Source: Pseudogymnoascus destructans (lineage: Eukaryota; Ascomycota; Leotiomycetes; Thelebolales; Thelebolaceae). Taken from it: DNA of 64,000 nt. The DNA is taken from assembly GCF_001641265.1 (NCBI RefSeq), contig NW_020167526.1, forward strand, positions 558,001 through 622,000, given 5' to 3'. A program made the position numbers and the translations under genes. A model generated the notes under the pieces. That model was not told where the DNA came from. It worked only from the letters and a program-made list of their open reading frames with translations, and searched no databases. Shown here in pieces: positions 55,083-64,000 of the stretch. Positions within the stretch are counted from its first letter, which is position 1. Every line of letters begins with the position of its first letter.

Positions 55083-56203
55083 GTTTGTATTGAGGCCCAG
55101 CCTCTTCGTTCACGTTCATATAGCTGGAGAGGAATGATGTCAGCCCAGTCCAATAATGAGATGCTCCGAGTGGATAAGGAAATATAGATTGAATCTACTT
55201 ACATCTTGTCTCTCAATGATCTAGGACCAAAATAACGACCGAGATGGGTGTCCCAAGATGACAATGGATTGGTGGGACAAAAGAACAGAGTTGTGGAAGT
55301 TGAGGCCGGTACTGGATGCGGCCAGGTGAAGCCAGGCTGAGGATCCGACTATAAGCAGCGCAGGCAGGTGCTGGTTTGCTTTTGGGGAATGGCTGAAGTC
55401 GGGGTGGATTCACTCTGGGACTGAAACGACTGGATTCGTAGTGGCCCAAAGACGGCCAAAGAGGTTGTCAGGCGGCGACGGGTAGAAGTAACGAATGCTG
55501 ACTCGACAGCCAACAAAGGTGGGATTGAGCACGAATAGGTACTCAATGGCGCAAGCCTTGGTCGCACAGTATAAAGAATCTTGAGGTGAAATACAATATA
55601 TGCATAGATATTTATTTGATGAAGAGGATAGAATGTAAACAGAAGAAGAAGAAAGAGAGAGATCACCGGTATTACTTCTTCTCCCCTCTCCCCATTGCCA
55701 CCCAGCCAACAAACTCGTAACAATTGCTACATTTGTCCCGGTTTCCCCCCCTACCCTACGCGTTAACCCAAATAGGTCTCTCCTTTCGCGGTCTCACGTG
55801 ATCTAAATTGCCATTTTCCAATCCAATTATAGGCAACAACGATCTCTCATTGGCTGGAATTAAATAAAATACTCGGCCGTCGTTCAGTTTTGAAGCTTGT
55901 ACCTTTGTACCTGTGTACCTCACTTACATTTCCATCATTCCACTTCCCTTCCATATATTCTAGGGTCCTCAATCCTCAAAGGCTTCATTTATTTCTTCTC
56001 TTCTTACCTTCTACACTTTCTCACATACTTCCCTCGACACCCAGGCTACATCCCCGGCCTACCATAGCAGTTCACAATCACCGAGCTGCCAATCCTTTCA
56101 TTGATTATTGACCAACGGTTATAAGAAGGCCGCGTTTGGCGTTTGGGCAGAAGTGAAGTCGGAAGCCTCACTTCACTGCCTGCATTACGTTGATCCATCC
56201 AAA
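55083..56203. promoter_or_regulatory. Divergent RAD16-RAD7 promoter region
   Basis: About 1.1 kb between the two start codons. The left half is AT-rich; pyrimidine runs occur near 55885-56000 upstream of RAD7. Short frames here have no domain. A shared regulatory region for the two subunits of one complex is inferred from position only. Confidence 0.5.
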
Positions 56204-58213
56204 ATGTAAGCCAAACCCCCAATATTAACTTCACACCCCCCCTCATTACGAATTCGTTCTCACATACAAAGGTCGAATCCTCCACCACCTCCTCCTGGTG
56301 GCCCCAGTCAGCGTCCCCCCGTCGTTCGTCAACGACGAATCCAAGGACCGTACGTATAGCCGTCGAGCTGAATACTCTGTGAACCACTCAACTAATCCAT
56401 GTATCAGAACATCTGCTTTGACAGACTTTCTTGCTGTAAGCTACACCACCACTGGTGGGCCTCATCTCTTTTTAGCCACTAACACCTTTAGTCTCACAAT
56501 ATCGACGCCAACAGGATTCGAAGGGATGCCGAAGCGCGTCGAGCTGCAGCGCAGGCCTCCTGGGATGCTGAGAATAGCCGAGAGCAGTCAGAGGATGCAG
56601 GACTCGAAGAAGAAACGCCTTTGGAAGAGAAGCCCTTAACCAAAGCCCAGATAGCGAGGAATAAAGCTAGTCAAAAGGCTGCCGCCAGAGCCAAAGCCTC
56701 CAAGACGTTTCAAAAGGCTCAGAGGAAAGGCATTGACTTTTCTGACTCGGACGATGTTGACGAAGACCTCTACGGCGCAACTAGCCTTCCAAAGATCGGC
56801 CAGTTTGAGAACTGCCAGATCTGTGCCATCCGGTTTTCCGTTACCCCTTACAGCCGCACAGGGCCTGATGGCGGGCTACTCTGTATTAAATGTAGTAAGG
56901 ACTTGGACGATGAAGAAGGGGGCCCTAGGAAGAAGCGGAAAACTGCTGCCCGTTACAACCGTCGCAATATCGAAAGCGAGCGCCTGGAGGGCACATCTGC
57001 TCGTGGTGCAAGAGACTTGGTATCGCAATGTGTGAGTACACTTGCTAACAACGTCCACCAGGCAGAAGATTTTGGCGACCTTCCCCCACGTCTCGTGGAT
57101 AAGTTGGCGCAGCTCTTGTCTAAGAGGCGCATGCTTGATTCTAGAACTCTGGACCTATTCTTGAAGCCAGGCGTCGCAAATATCACTGCGTATGACGGCG
57201 CCAAACTAAAATCCGACGACTACGTTCGGATTTTCCAGGTCGCCCCAACCATAAAGCACCTACGTCTGAGAAATGCAATCCAGTTCAAGGAGAAGGTCAT
57301 GGATTACTTGATCGCCTCCACGGTGGAACTAGAGTCCCTGAGCCTACACGGCGCAAACCTAATCGACGACGAGCACTGGACGAGCTTTTTGATGGCAAAG
57401 GGCAGCCATCTTCGATCCCTCAAGGTCTACCACACCGATGTATCCTTCGGAGACGAAGCCATGAGATCCATCAAAGACCTCTGCCCCAACCTCACCCGCC
57501 TCAAGATCTGCCACAACCAAAAGGTCACCAGCGCAGGCCTCTACCACATCGCATCTCTCAAACACCTCCAGCACCTTTCTCTCGAAATCTACAAACCCAC
57601 CATCACAGAACCCTACGTTGAAATCATCACCCACCTCGGCGCCAACCTCCAAACCCTCTCTCTAGTCGGCATCCCCCACCTCGACGACTCCCTCCTCAAC
57701 GCAATCCACACCCATTGCACCTCCCTCTCCAAACTCCGCCTCAAGCGCAACGAGACCTTCACCGACGCCGCCTTCGCCGCGCTCTTCACGCACTGGCGCA
57801 ACCCCGCCCTGCGCATCGTCGATCTAGGGGAGTGCCGCCACGTCGACAGTCTCACGCTCGACAACCCCGACCGCGTGGGGCTGTGCTCCGCCGGCTTCGA
57901 GGCGCTGATGGCGCACTCGGGTCGGCATCTGGGGTCGCTGAATATACTCTCCTGTCGCCATATTGAGAGGGCGGCGTTTGAGCGTGCGTTTGGGGAGGGG
58001 AAGACGTATCCGGAGCTCGAGACGGTGGATGCGAGTTTCTGTGGGGATATGGATGATTTTGTGGTTGGGTGTCTGTGGCGGAGCTGTCCGAGGGTGAGGA
58101 ATTTGAAGGTGTTTGGGTGCTTTGGGGTTAAGGATGTTAGGGTGCCGAGGGGGAGGAATTTGTTGGGGAATCCGAATGCGAGGGGGATGATGATTGAGGG
58201 GGAGGATGAGTAG
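56204..58213 (+). CDS. RAD7: DNA repair protein RAD7
   Basis: Leucine-rich-repeat partner of Rad16 in global-genome repair. Exons 56204-56205 (only AT of the start codon), 56272-56349, 56408-56435 and 56492-58213, about 609 aa. The splice after AT yields ATG TCG AAT, after which the text PTSALTDFLASHNIDANRIR matches the conserved Rad7 N-terminus. A Cys4 zinc-ribbon-like motif (CQICAIRFS ... LLCIKCSKD) lies near residue 105. LRRs run from about 210 to 570 (LKVYHTDVSFGDEAMRSIKD, LCPNLTRLKICHNQKVTSAG ...). The final exon is open to TAG at 58211-58213. Start assignment depends on the split-codon intron; an alternative in-frame ATG would be at 56621, losing the conserved N-terminus. Confidence 0.92.
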
Positions 58214-58563
58214 GTGTTTTTCTGGTCTTGGGGAGGGTGTGTTTTGATCAGTGTAAGGTGTTTATGTGGGGTTAGTGCCTTAACGGGCGATTTTGGGTTT
58301 GCTTCCTGGTCTATAAGAATTAGAGCAATGATTTATTTTAGCTTCCACGTTGTCTTCGGTACGTACAGTACAAGAACCGGTCGCACCTTCTTAATAATCC
58401 GACACCACATCAAAAAGAATTAGGAAGGAGCGACCGACACAATTAAACTAGTAATATAAAATTTCTCATATCATGGTTCCACGACGATATCTTACACAAC
58501 ATCACAGGAATAGTGTATGGGGTATATTATGTCTCGTAGGCCGCTCCCTTCAACAAAAAACAA
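58214..58563. other. Intergenic, no gene seen
   Basis: RAD7 3' UTR region and upstream flank of the tRNA gene. AT-rich, without a coding frame of interest. Confidence 0.4.
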
Positions 58564-58658
58564 GGCGTGGTGCCAGAGTGGTTAATGGGTATGACTCGAA
58601 TGTTTCAATGCGATATCATATGGTTTCGGCCGCGTAGGTTCAAATCCTGCCCACGTCG
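58564..58658 (+). tRNA. tRNA-Ser(CGA) with intron
   Basis: A type II tRNA. The acceptor arms GGCGTGG and CCACGTC pair with one G-U, and the discriminator base is G, the serine identity base. The anticodon stem TATGA/TCATA encloses a loop with anticodon CGA followed by a ~14 nt intron (tgtttcaatgcgat). A variable arm (tggtttcggcc) is present. The T arm GTAGG-TTCAAAT-CCTGC contains the B box ggttcaaatcc. The gene is followed by T runs. Confidence 0.85.
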
Positions 58659-58664
58659 TTCAAT

Positions 58665-58688
58665 ATTTTTTTTTGCGTTTTTTTTTCT
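58665..58688 (+). terminator. Pol III T-run terminator
   Basis: Two runs of nine or more T lie just downstream of the tRNA-Ser gene, the standard RNA polymerase III stop signal. Confidence 0.75.
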
Positions 58689-58689
58689 C

Positions 58690-59130
58690 TGACAGACACT
58701 GTGCTAGGGGTGGGAAAACAACAGACGCTGTGCGTCATATACGAGCGCATGGTAGGTAATTGTAATAGTTATTGTCGCTCTTGCAGTCATTTCTTTTATT
58801 TATGGGATCTGTGCTTTTAGGGTTGGTTACTCGTGAAGCATACTTGTGCCACCTAAATCCTCATGAGCGACTGTGGACAACAGCAGCGTTTATAGTCATT
58901 ATACTGCCTAAAGGTCTCATAAGTAAACTGTGCGTAACAGCAGCGCTTATAGTAATAACTATGTATCGTAATGGCGTTTATATTAACTGTGTATAACGGT
59001 AGCGTTTACAGTGCTTGTGCTTAAAACCTCGTGAGTGAATATGCGCAACGGCAATGTTTACAGTTGCTCATGCTACGAATAAGCCTATGAGAGTTTCTGG
59101 CAGCAATTTAAGTTTACGGGATCTCTCCCT
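58690..59130. repeat. Degenerate tandem repeat near tRNA
   Basis: At least four diverged units of about 50-60 bp share the text ctgtg(c/g)(g/a)taacagcagcg(t/c)ttatagt: starts near 58872, 58926, 58986 and 59040. One unit contains tatagtaat. No coding potential. The rest of the stretch to 59347 is unremarkable 3' flank of ZW10. Confidence 0.5.
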
Positions 59131-59347
59131 TTAACTCCATTTCTTAGTAACTAGCATGGCAATTTAAGTTAATAGGATCTCATAATAAGAAGTCGGATGA
59201 ACGAATTGAAATACTGTGTCAGAATATCGCACCTGATAGTACACACAGCAGGCACGATTCCAGTCCAGAGAATAAGTGTTTAAGGGGTATCATATATGCA
59301 TAGCTCATACCATCCTACCAACCCCCTTCCCAACCTCCCCCACCTTT

Positions 59348-62302
59348 TTACATCTCCTCCGGAGCCACCCCCCTCGGAAATGGCTCACTTCTAATCTCAG
59401 CAATCGCCTCCTTCGTCCGACGATTCGTCTCAAAGCTCAGCTCAATCAAATCCACCACCTCCTCCGCCCCAAAATAAAGACTCAAATCGCTCTTCGACCA
59501 CAGGAACATCAGGTCCCGCAAGTTACTCTGTAACACCTCGCTCAGGAAGTGCAGCTTAAGCCAGAACGCAGCGTAGTTCGATGTCGTCGGCACAGGCGGG
59601 TTCTCCGGGTCCTCATCTGCGCCCTCTTGAGTGAAGAGGTCGTCCAGCTTGGTCACTAGCGCGATCAGCGATGCGACGCGGAACGCCTCGTCGGCGCCCA
59701 GGACGGTGAGATCAGTGACATCACGAATCATCTTTCGCGCGACGGTAGACAGCAGCGCGCCGACAGCCTGTGACCACGCGGACTCGGAGAGAATAGTGCG
59801 CCACTCCTTAGCGAGGGCACAGATGTGCGCGACGACGGACTCGACGGCGACTTGGTCGGTGGTGGCATCATCGCCCTGGTTGAGGAAGCTCTGCGCGCCG
59901 CCGAGGAGGTCTGTGATGATGGTGCGTTGGGTGCTCATTTCGCGGCCGTAGGCGGCGCGGCTAAATTTCAGGAGGGATTGGACTTCGCCGTCGAGGCGGA
60001 CTTTGCCTTTTGCGCGAGGGCCGAGGTCGGTGCGTTGGGACCAGGTGGCGGAGAAGTCTTTGAGGAGGTCGGAGAGGTGCATGGCGTCGTTGTAGCAGTA
60101 CCTGGGGGTGTTAGTTGGTGGATGAGGGATTAGGGATTGGAAAAACTGACATGTTCGCGCCAGGGGCGAGGTTATAGTAAACAGGTGCAGAAGCGCGGTA
60201 CATGGCTAAGACTAGAGTTGGTAGGCCAAATAGTCCAACAGCTGCTGCGCTGTCACGATTGGTATCATGGCTACATACCGTTAGTATTATGACTGAAGAT
60301 GTGATTTTTCCAACTTACTTCTCGCGCGTCAGCGTCACTGCATCTTCTATGATGTGCCTGATGGTATCGAACACTGGCTCCGGCATAGACGATACCGTGT
60401 ACTTTTCGGTCAAGGTTACCTCTCGCTGCACCTCCCTTCTCGCCTCAGGTTCCGATATCTCGGGTTTCTCGGGTACTGGAGCTGGCTCCTCCTCGGTTTC
60501 CGCAGGTGCTTCTACAGGTGCTTCTTCATTGTCATCATCGCCCCACCCCCAGGCATCGGCCCCACCATCGTCATCAGGGGCTGTTTCTTTCAAAACTCCA
60601 GCAGTCCAGTTGTTTTCTTTAGGAGAATCTCTTCCAAGGCTCGATGAAGATCTTGTATTTCCTTCACTGTCGCTGCCTCCGCCGGTATTCTTTTCCTTGG
60701 CCTTGCCTTTGTCGCCTCCTGTAGCGCTGTCTTCATTGCCCTTGTCCTCGTCATCCGACCACTCAACATCCCAGTCATCCTCACGTTTAACTGTCTCCTT
60801 GCCCTCGTTTGCAGCCTCCCCATGCAGCTCTTCGTCAATGAATTCGGTGATGGTTTGAGTTTCTGTTCGTTCAACCCCTTTGGTACGTCCAATGCCCTTC
60901 GATAGCTGCCTCCTTGTAGAATCCAGCGCTGTCTCCCTGCGCTTTGCAACCCATAATCGCGGAGAACTTTCAACCCAATCGTTGAGATTATCTGCCCCGC
61001 CCCATCCCAAGGAAGTGATGGTCTCCGCAAACTCGTGAACGAGAGCAATGGAATTCCGGAAATCGGTCATACGGTCTAATGACACCGGTACTACAGAGTC
61101 AAGCCATGTCTCTCTGATTAGTGTGGTGAGCTTCGGCATTAATACAGAAGACAGTGGCTGAGCGAAGTCGGGCGGGAAGTTTTCGGAAAGGAAGCGGATC
61201 ATCTTTTCGAGGTCAAGAAAGAGTTCCCTTATTCCAAGCGTTGCGGGTACTTCTTCAGACGCTCGTATGGTGGTCTAGATTCATATTAGCCATAATCCCA
61301 TTCTTCTGGTAAAGCAACGACTTACCCCCTCAACGGAAATAGACTTTAGCGGGCCATGGCCGATAAGAACTCGAGGGTGTACAATTGCAGTTTCGAAATC
61401 ATCACAGAACTTTTTGATTCTCGTATCATCCTCTTTATAAGCCTTCATTATGAGAACCGATTGGGGTAAATCTGTTCGGCCGACTTTCCCTCTGTTAGCA
61501 TAGCACAATCATTACCCAGTTCTCAGTTCTTACCAATGGTGTTGTCCAGTGTCAGAGAGGTCATTTCCTCATCGAAGTGCACAAGCGTATCCCAGATGTG
61601 ACCGAACTGTTCATGGATAGATTCCTTGATCAGAAACGCCCGCTCATTCAATACTGATAGCGGCCGAGTGAATTCATGTGTGGGGATATTTTCCATCTTC
61701 TCCCATGATTCTGAAGCAGGTCAGTTGCAATCCAAAACAAAGTTCCAGGTTAACATACGCGCAAGTATATTCAGAGCTTCCAGAAGTCTGCCTTGAACAC
61801 CTGCGCCTTCAGCCCCATCCAGCATTCTCTGGACATCCTGAATTCCTCCCAGCGCCTCTTTCAGCTGTGTATTGTATTGGACCTCCTTCTCAAGAAACTC
61901 GACATGTTCAGCGTCTTCCTTCGCTGCCCGTTGCAACGCATCTCCACCTTCTGCATCGCGAGCAATGTCCTCAGCAAGGCTCTTGGAGTTCTCGATATCT
62001 TCCTGGAGGGCATGTGCATTCGTGATCCAGGTATCGACTTCTGGCGCACTGTCGCGACTAGTTTTTCGAATCTCATCCTACAAAGTTCGTTAGCCGTTGT
62101 TCCCGTAATAGCTTCTACCCCGCCAAAGAGCTCTCCTCGTAACACTAACCTCCAGAGCAGACCTAGCTGCAGTCACGGCTTGCAACGCCAATGCAAGAGC
62201 TTCCCCTTCTACATAACTTTTGGAGATTTCTTCATCTCCCGGAAACACTCCGTCGCGGGCGAAGTTGGCAATCGATTGCCCCAAGGCTTTTGGTGCCGCC
62301 AT
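59348..62302 (-). CDS. ZW10/Dsl1-type tethering and kinetochore protein
   Basis: Fungal member of the ZW10 (Dsl1) family, a helical-rod subunit of the NRZ/Dsl1 complex that tethers Golgi-derived vesicles to the ER; in animals it also acts at kinetochores. At least seven exons. The start is MAAPKALGQSIANFARDGVF (62302, first exon to 62150). The second exon carries a coiled coil (LQEDIENSKSLAEDIARDAE ... FLEKEVQYNTQLKEALGG). Middle exons include ESIHEQFGHIWDTLVHFDEE and ELFLDLEKMIRFLSENFPPD. A disordered acidic linker (KREDDWDVEWSDDEDKGNED ... DDDGGADAWGWGDDDNEE) lies near residues 430-560. The C-terminal helical domain (MHLSDLLKDFSATWSQR ... FWLKLHFLSEVLQSNLRDLM) ends at 59348. Most introns were placed approximately. 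Confidence 0.85.
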
Positions 62303-62744
62303 GCTTTCTTAGAGCTGTCGTCTCAAAATAGGTCCATTAATGAAATCGTAAAGTTATGTCGTAGGTATCATAGCACTCAACCATTCAGAGCAACATAGCT
62401 GCAATGGTTTCTTTGGAACTTTGGTTTTTCAAATATATGGAAATCGTTATGGACATGTATGAAGCTTGGATATGGAGCTTGGTCCCGTCGGTACCCCTGT
62501 ACCTCGGAATATATTTACTCCGTTCTCTGTTCAAACAGGACAAACACCTTGACCTTGGAAGGCAACATTTCCGAAATTCACTCGAGGCCATCCACAACCA
62601 TAATCATTGCCAGCTTCGTCCTTACCAGCACCATCGCTCTCACCCATTCGCAAACACGCGCTCTCCACAGCGAGTCGTGTCTCTACCCCCGCGAACAGCG
62701 GCCCGCCACACCCACATCACCATCCTCACGCGCCCACCACCACC
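62303..62744. promoter_or_regulatory. Divergent ZW10-SPP2 promoter region
   Basis: Spacer between the start codons of ZW10 (minus) and the SPP2-like gene (plus). In-frame ATGs upstream of 62745 (for example 62607) precede low-complexity Pro/His sequence and are not chosen. Confidence 0.5.
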
Positions 62745-63785
62745 ATGTCCTCCTCTAACAGCGGCCCCCCCAGCCCCTTCACCATGAAGAAATTCTCCCT
62801 CGCCTCCAAGCCGTCGAGCTCGACGCCCTCCTCGCGCCCCTCTTCCACCAAACCTCCCTCCTCCCTCGGCAAACGCCCCCGCCCCCCCCTCCACCACGTC
62901 TCTGACTCCGACTCCGACCGCGAGCCCGAACCCGTCGCCGTAACCGCCTTCGGTGCCTCCGGCGCAGAGACGCGCGAGCGACACACGCGCAGCGCGCCCA
63001 TCATCGAGAAACTGCCTAATCGCGACTGGCGTGCTGAGGCCCGGCAGCGAAGGGGTGGGAAGAACGTGCTTCCGCCTGAGGTGCAGGCGCAGCGCGAGGG
63101 GGCGAGGAGGGCTGCTGAGGGGAAAGGGGAGACGGAGGTGCAGGGGGGGGAGGAGATTAAATGGGGGTTGACACTAACATCGAAGGAGGAGAAGGAGAAG
63201 GATGTGGTTGAGGGTGTTGAACCGCCTAGGTCTGCGTCGCCGGAGCCGACGGAGGCGCTGGTGGAGAAGGTGAAGACGGATGATGATCGTGCGCTTGATG
63301 CGCTGTTGGGGCGTTCGGACAAGGTCAAGCGCCCTGATCTTGTTATTGCGTCCACGGAAGACACAACGTATGAGGCTCCTATTAGCGATGGGGATGCATA
63401 CCAGCGCGCCATTGCCGCAGCGCCTGATGCCTCCACGCTTCAGGATTACGAAGACATGCCGGTTGAGGATTTCGGGGCAGCGCTGCTCCGAGGCATGGGT
63501 TGGAAAGGGGAGAAAGTGGCGACGCCAAAGGAGGGGAAGCGGCGGTTAAATCTACTTGGTCTGGGGGCGCGGGAGCTGAAAGGGGCTGAGGAGCTTGGGG
63601 CGTGGGTGCAAAAGAGCGATGTGAAGAGATTGAATACTGGAGCGAGGAAGGAGAGGCGGGAGAAGCCTGGAGAATATCGAGAGAGGGAGGATAAGAAGAG
63701 GAGAGAGCGGGATGAGAGGTATGGTGGAAGAGATGATAGAGATGGGAGGGAGTATAGGGATCGGGATAGGGAGAGGAGGCGCTGA
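62745..63785 (+). CDS. SPP2-like G-patch splicing factor
   Basis: Spp2 is the G-patch cofactor that activates the DEAH helicase Prp2 on the spliceosome before the first splicing step; the human homologue is GPKOW. Start MSSSNSGPPSPFTMKKFSLA, no intron, 346 aa. The N-terminus is Ser/Pro-rich and includes GKRPRPPLHHVSDSDSDREP. The Spp2/DExH-binding G-patch is YEDMPVEDFGAALLRGMGWK near residue 235-255, followed by basic text. The C-terminus is an Arg/Glu/Asp-rich tail (REREDKKRRERDERYGGRDD). The conserved 'LP..DW' element (IIEKLPNRDWRAEARQRRG) near residue 85 is also seen in homologues. Confidence 0.87.
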   Translation: MSSSNSGPPSPFTMKKFSLASKPSSSTPSSRPSSTKPPSSLGKRPRPPLHHVSDSDSDREPEPVAVTAFGASGAETRERHTRSAPIIEKLPNRDWRAEARQRRGGKNVLPPEVQAQREGARRAAEGKGETEVQGGEEIKWGLTLTSKEEKEKDVVEGVEPPRSASPEPTEALVEKVKTDDDRALDALLGRSDKVKRPDLVIASTEDTTYEAPISDGDAYQRAIAAAPDASTLQDYEDMPVEDFGAALLRGMGWKGEKVATPKEGKRRLNLLGLGARELKGAEELGAWVQKSDVKRLNTGARKERREKPGEYREREDKKRRERDERYGGRDDRDGREYRDRDRERRR

Positions 63786-64000
63786 GAACTGCTGCCGGGG
63801 TTGGATAGAGGCGGGAGGGAGCACTGTGAGTATCATTCCGGGAGATATGGAAGAACATCGTCAACCGTAGCGCACGAGCAACGAAAACAAAATGATACCA
63901 GACACTAGACTTATTATATAGATTGGTCGCTAAAATACAAAACTCGAGACTCAAATAACTCCAACGGTCTAAGCTGCTCATGTGCTTCCATTCAACTATG
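63786..64000. other. 3' flank, end of window
   Basis: Downstream of the SPP2-like gene. No gene or repeat is evident in the last 215 bp. Confidence 0.4.

Overview
The window is nuclear DNA of a filamentous ascomycete (Pezizomycotina). Short spliceosomal introns of about 50-70 bp, fungal-type proteins (RAD7, RAD16, YTM1, LSM5, RPB11, ZW10, an SLC12 cotransporter, a UapA-type purine permease) and typical fungal transposons (Fot1/Pogo, hAT, Ty1/Copia, Ty3/Gypsy) all point there. I cannot fix the genus.

Layout. (1) 1-7.1 kb is transposon: a Gypsy-family LTR copy, then a decayed hAT transposase gene broken by two solo LTRs and an apparently intact Fot1/Pogo element. (2) 7.4-22.9 kb is host sequence: a DUF7730-like fragment, a vacuolar amino-acid transporter and an SLC12 cation-chloride cotransporter sharing a divergent promoter, an MFS transporter, a TRZ/ATZ-type amidohydrolase and a purine permease. 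(3) 23.4-41 kb is a nested transposon block: a 6.1 kb Copia element with 89 bp LTRs and a GAGAT target duplication, remnants of an older Copia, a large inverted repeat, a Gypsy element split into oppositely oriented halves, three copies of one solo-LTR family counting the one in the hAT gene, a second Pogo copy, and a broken histone H3-like gene. (4) 41.6-64 kb is gene-dense housekeeping DNA: YTM1, a WRN-like 3'-5' exonuclease, LSM5, RPB11, a nitronate monooxygenase-like protein, RAD16 and RAD7 back to back, a tRNA-Ser, ZW10 and an SPP2-like G-patch protein.

Main discoveries. The Copia element carries 28 exact copies of the palindrome CGTACG in 6.1 kb, where about 1.5 are expected by chance. 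They recur at about 130 bp or multiples of it, in all three codon phases and in non-coding DNA. Many of the gaps hold one-step CpG-transition derivatives. The same element encodes, antisense between pol and the 3' LTR, a spliced gene for a cysteine-rich DUF3716-like protein. A transposon-encoded protein that recognises its own dispersed motif, in the manner of plant VANDAL VANC proteins, is a testable inference.

The second surprise is a divergent histone H3/CenH3-like gene in the transposon block, with four exons, a Pogo element in its last intron and one frameshift. Its introns and those of the hAT gene share a paired TATAGTAAT motif that I did not see in the introns of neighbouring host genes.

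All coordinates and splice sites were read by eye. No database search was run.
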